Shown here piece after piece: positions 61,039 through 64,000 of a DNA stretch of 64,000 nucleotides. Within the stretch, counting starts at the first letter, position 1. Every line of letters starts with the position of its first letter. Origin of the DNA: Nostocoides sp. F2B08. Lineage in GTDB: Bacteria > Actinomycetota > Actinomycetes > Actinomycetales > Dermatophilaceae. Where the stretch lies: positions 186,001 through 250,000 of the forward strand of contig NZ_WESE01000003.1 of assembly GCF_009184895.1 (NCBI RefSeq). The letters run 5' to 3'. Both the position numbers and the translations under genes were made by a program. The notes under the pieces were generated by a model that saw only the letters and a program-made list of their open reading frames with translations, ran no database searches and was not told the DNA's origin.

Positions 61039-61988
61039 GGCTGCTCCCCCGCCCGGTGCTGTTCCACGAGCCAGGAGAGGATCGCCTTCTGGGCGTGCAG
61101 CCGGTTCTCCGACTCGTCCCAGACGACCGACTGGGGGCCGTCGATGACCTCGGCCGTCACCTCGTACCCGCGGTACGCGGGCAGGCAGTGCAGGAAGACC
61201 GCCTCGGGGTCCGCGTGACCCATCAGCTCGGTCGTGACCTGGAACCGGGCGAACGGGCTGGTCTCGCCGCGGCGGCGGTCCTTCTCCTTCTCCTGCCCCA
61301 TCGAGACCCAGGTGTCCGTGGCGACCGCGTCGGCATCGGCGACCGCCGCCACCGGGTCGTCGGTGATGAGCACCGAGCCCCCGTGGGCGGCGGCGAGCTC
61401 CTCGGCGCGGGCGAGGATCTCGGGTTTCGGCTGGTGGTCGGCGGGCGTCGCGACCCGCACGTGCATCCCGGCCAGCGCACTGCCGAGCAGGTAGGAGTGG
61501 GCCATGTTGTTCGCCCCGTCGCCGAGGTAGGCGAGGGTCTTGCCGGGCAGGTCACCCCGGTGCTCCTGGACGGTCATCAGGTCGGCGAGGATCTGGCACG
61601 GGTGGAAGTCGTCGGTGAGTGCATTGATGACGGGCACCTGCGCGTATGCGGCCATCTCCTCGATCCGGTCCTGCCCGTAGGTGCGCCACACGATCGCGAC
61701 TGCCTCGCGGCCCATGACGCGGGCGACGTCGGCGATCGACTCGCGCACACCGACCTGGGCGAGCTTGCCGTCGACGACCATGGGGTATCCGCCCAGGTGG
61801 GCGATCGCCGCGGAGAACGACAGCTGGGTGCGCAGGGTCTGCTTGTCGAAGAGGACGGCGACGACCTCCGGTCCGACGAGGGTGCGGTCCGTGAAGGGGG
61901 CGGCTTTGATCCGGGCGGCGCGGGAGAGGACGAGGGCCTGCTCGTCGTGGGTGAGGTCGTCGTCGCGGAGGAAGTGGCGCAGCGGCAT
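61035..61988 (-). CDS. argF: Ornithine carbamoyltransferase
   Basis: Forms citrulline from ornithine and carbamoyl phosphate. The 317 residues align with the actinobacterial enzyme ([44 protein letters not shown]). The carbamoyl-phosphate motif, normally STRTR, reads TLRTQ at 51-55 ([11 protein letters not shown]). The ornithine-side motifs HCLP and SMG are intact. Start ATG 61986-61988, 24 bases after argD. Confidence 0.93.
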
Positions 61989-62012
61989 GTCGGTCTCCTG
62001 GGGCGGGCGTGG

Positions 62013-63221
62013 TCAGGCGGTCTGAGCGGTCCGGGCATGCGCCTCGTCGACGAGCCCCGGCAGGGCGGTGACGAAGGTGTCGAGCTGCTCCGCGGTGATG
62101 ATCAGCGGTGGGGCGATCCGGATCGCGGACGGCGTGACGGCGTTGACGATGAAGCCCTGGTCCCGGGCCGCGGTCACGAGTGCGGGCGCGATCTCGGCGT
62201 CGAGGGCGATGGCCCGCAACAGTCCGCGGCCGCGCACGTCCGTGACCGAGGGGTGGCCCAGGGCGCGAATGGCCGAGGCGACATGGTCGCCGACGGCCCG
62301 GGCGTGCTCGAGCAGACCGGCCCGCTCGATCTCGTCGAGCACCGCGAGTCCCGCGGCGGCGGCGAGCGGGTTCCCGCCGAACGTCGTGCCGTGCTGGCCA
62401 GGGGTGAGGAGTCCGCGCACGTGCTCCCCGAATGCGACGACCGCCCCGACGGGGATGCCACCGCCGAGACCCTTGGCGAGCGTCATGACGTCGGGACGCA
62501 GGCCGGGCACGTGCTGGAACGCGAACCAGTCGCCGGTGCGGGCGACACCGGTCTGGATCTCGTCGAGGACGAGCAGGGCGCCGGTCGCGTCGGCGACCTC
62601 GCGGGCGGCGAGGAGGTATGCGCTGGTCGCCGGCACGACGCCCCCCTCACCTTGGATGGGCTCCAGGAAGATCGCGGCCGTGTGGTCGTCGACGACGCGG
62701 CGGAGCGCATCGACGTCGCCGAAGGGGACGAAGTCCACCCCGGGGATCAGCGGCTCGAAGGGGCTGCGGTAGGTCTCCTTGCTCGTCAGGGCCAGGGCAC
62801 CGGTGGTGCGTCCGTGGAAGGACCCGCTGGCTGCGACGAGCCGGGTCCGTCCGGTGCGGCGGCTCATCTTGATCGCCGCCTCGATGGCCTCGGCTCCCGA
62901 GTTGCAGAAGAAGACGCCCGAGCCGGCCGGAGCGTCCGCGATCTCGAGGATGCGTTCGGCCAGCCCGACCTGGGCAGGCGAGGTGAAGAAGTTGGAGAGG
63001 TGGAGCATCTCGCTCGCCTGCGTCGAGACGGCGACGACGAGAGAGGGGTGGTTGTGCCCGAGGGCGTTGACCGCGATGCCGCCGAGCAGGTCGAGGTACC
63101 GTCGGCCGTCGGCGTCCCAGACGTAGCAGCCGTCGCCGCGGGTGAGGACGAGCTGCGGCACGCCGAAGACGCCGATGAGGGACCGCTCGTAGCGTGCCAG
63201 CAGCTCGTCGGAGGCGCTCAT
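62013..63221 (-). CDS. argD: Acetylornithine aminotransferase
   Basis: PLP enzyme, 402 residues, class III aminotransferase. Visible: [14 protein letters not shown] (phosphate-binding region), [21 protein letters not shown], the PLP-lysine segment [10 protein letters not shown], and [11 protein letters not shown]. It produces acetylornithine and may act in lysine synthesis too. ATG 63219-63221 overlaps the argB stop (ATGA). Confidence 0.96.
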   Translation of the reverse strand: MSASDELLARYERSLIGVFGVPQLVLTRGDGCYVWDADGRRYLDLLGGIAVNALGHNHPSLVVAVSTQASEMLHLSNFFTSPAQVGLAERILEIADAPAGSGVFFCNSGAEAIEAAIKMSRRTGRTRLVAASGSFHGRTTGALALTSKETYRSPFEPLIPGVDFVPFGDVDALRRVVDDHTAAIFLEPIQGEGGVVPATSAYLLAAREVADATGALLVLDEIQTGVARTGDWFAFQHVPGLRPDVMTLAKGLGGGIPVGAVVAFGEHVRGLLTPGQHGTTFGGNPLAAAAGLAVLDEIERAGLLEHARAVGDHVASAIRALGHPSVTDVRGRGLLRAIALDAEIAPALVTAARDQGFIVNAVTPSAIRIAPPLIITAEQLDTFVTALPGLVDEAHARTAQTA

Positions 63222-64000
63222 GCCGAACCTCCGCCCGGGTTCGACGCCCTGCGCGGTGCCTGACTCCGTGCGGTGGGCGGCATCGCCTCGTCCGGCCGGA
63301 TCATCGTCCCGATGCCCGTGTCCGTGAACACCTCGAGGAGGAGGGCGTGCGGGATGCGGCCGTCGATGACGTGCGCTGCGGCCACTCCCCCCTCGACGGC
63401 TCGCACACAGGCCTCGAGCTTGGGGATCATGCCCGAGTCGACGGTGCCGAGCAGCTCCCGGGCCCGACCGACGGGGAGGTCGGTGAGCAGCGAGTCGCGG
63501 TCGGGCCAGCTAGCGTAGACACCCTCGACGTCGGTGAGGACGATGAGCTTGTCGGCCGGCAGCGCGACGGCGAGGGCGGCAGCCGCCGTGTCGGCGTTGA
63601 CGTTGAGCACCTGGCCCGTGTCCTCGAGGTCCGGGGCGATCGTCGAGACGACCGGGATGCGGCCGGCGGCGAGCAGGTCGTCGATGGCCGTCGGATCGAC
63701 CTCCGTCACGTCGCCGACGAGTCCGAGGTCGACCGCGACACCGTCCTCGACGAGGCCCTTGCGCACCCCCTTGAAGAGGCCGGCGTCCTCGCCGGACAGT
63801 CCGACGGCGAGGGCGCCGTGCTGGTTGAGCAGTCCCACGAGCTCGCGGCCGACCTGTCCGACCAGGACCATGCGGACGACGTCCATCGCCTCCGGCGTCG
63901 TGACCCGCAGTCCGCCGCGGAACTCGCTGTGGATCCCGAGCCGGTCCAGCATCGTGCCGATCTGGGGGCCGCCCCCGTGCACGACGACCGGTCGCAGGCC
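63218..64000 (-). CDS. argB: Acetylglutamate kinase (N-terminus cut by window)
   Basis: Phosphorylates N-acetylglutamate, the regulated step of arginine synthesis. 261 codons are visible; the start is beyond base 64000. [16 protein letters not shown] is the nucleotide loop, and [31 protein letters not shown] and [17 protein letters not shown] are family blocks. About 40 N-terminal residues are missing. The stop overlaps the argD start (ATGA). Confidence 0.96.
   Translation of the reverse strand, partial: GLRPVVVHGGGPQIGTMLDRLGIHSEFRGGLRVTTPEAMDVVRMVLVGQVGRELVGLLNQHGALAVGLSGEDAGLFKGVRKGLVEDGVAVDLGLVGDVTEVDPTAIDDLLAAGRIPVVSTIAPDLEDTGQVLNVNADTAAAALAVALPADKLIVLTDVEGVYASWPDRDSLLTDLPVGRARELLGTVDSGMIPKLEACVRAVEGGVAAAHVIDGRIPHALLLEVFTDTGIGTMIRPDEAMPPTARSQAPRRASNPGGGSA

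Overview
The window is a high-GC actinobacterial chromosome segment made almost entirely of core genes. Gene order (pyrR-pyrB-pyrC-carAB...mihF-gmk-rpoZ-coaBC; efp-nusB; aroE-aroC-aroK-aroB; tlyA-nadK-recN-steA-steB...pyrG; arg operon...mpg-tyrS) matches the conserved backbone known from Mycobacterium and Micrococcales. GTG starts, gene overlaps, a 16S-23S-5S operon without spacer tRNA, a MihF and a SteA/SteB pair fit a member of Micrococcales (Dermatophilaceae/Intrasporangiaceae-like; this placement is inference, since no database search was possible). Nearly all genes lie on the minus strand. Only the 72-codon ORF, the phospholipase-D-like gene, one GNAT gene and one lipoprotein gene lie on the plus strand.

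Layout, left to right: coaBC (3' truncated by the window edge), rpoZ, gmk and mihF; then the pyrimidine operon pyrR-pyrB-pyrC-carA-carB-pyrK-pyrD-pyrF, read right to left, with stop/start overlaps or a 1-nt gap at most junctions and a PyrR-type RNA hairpin in the pyrR leader. At 12.9-13.5 kb lies an intergenic patch with three tandem ~63-bp repeats and an orphan small ORF. At 13.5-26.5 kb is a GNAT-NUDIX fusion gene, nusB, efp, a plus-strand phospholipase-D-like gene, then aroB-aroK-aroC, a prepilin peptidase, aroE, mltG, ruvX and alaS. At 26.6-36.6 kb are rarA, a class I glutamine amidotransferase, a GNAT, a GT2 glycosyltransferase, aspS, a lipoprotein, an ADP-ribose-type NUDIX and pyrG.

At 36.6-48.8 kb is a long overlapping gene string (read right to left): TPR protein, HAD phosphatase, histone-H1-like/phasin-like repeat protein, a 66-aa protein, tlyA, nadK, recN, steA, steB, a divergent MraY-like membrane protein, murJ and a GT4 glycosyltransferase. 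It joins rRNA methylation, NAD phosphorylation, DNA repair and a cell-envelope module. At 48.9-54.6 kb is a complete rRNA operon on the minus strand. It sits between tyrS and the TPR gene, which are close neighbours in M. tuberculosis. At 54.7-59.1 kb are tyrS and an alkylation-repair group (ogt, an Ada-AlkA fusion, mpg). At 59-64 kb is the arginine operon argB (5' truncated by the window edge)-argD-argF-argR-argH, with no argG between argR and argH.

No mobile element, prophage, CRISPR array or tRNA gene was found. The items most worth a second look are the SteAB/MraY-like/MurJ/GT4 envelope module, the KKST-repeat histone-like protein, the tandem repeats upstream of pyrR, the PyrR leader hairpin, the altered carbamoyl-phosphate motif in ArgF, and several apparently leaderless genes.
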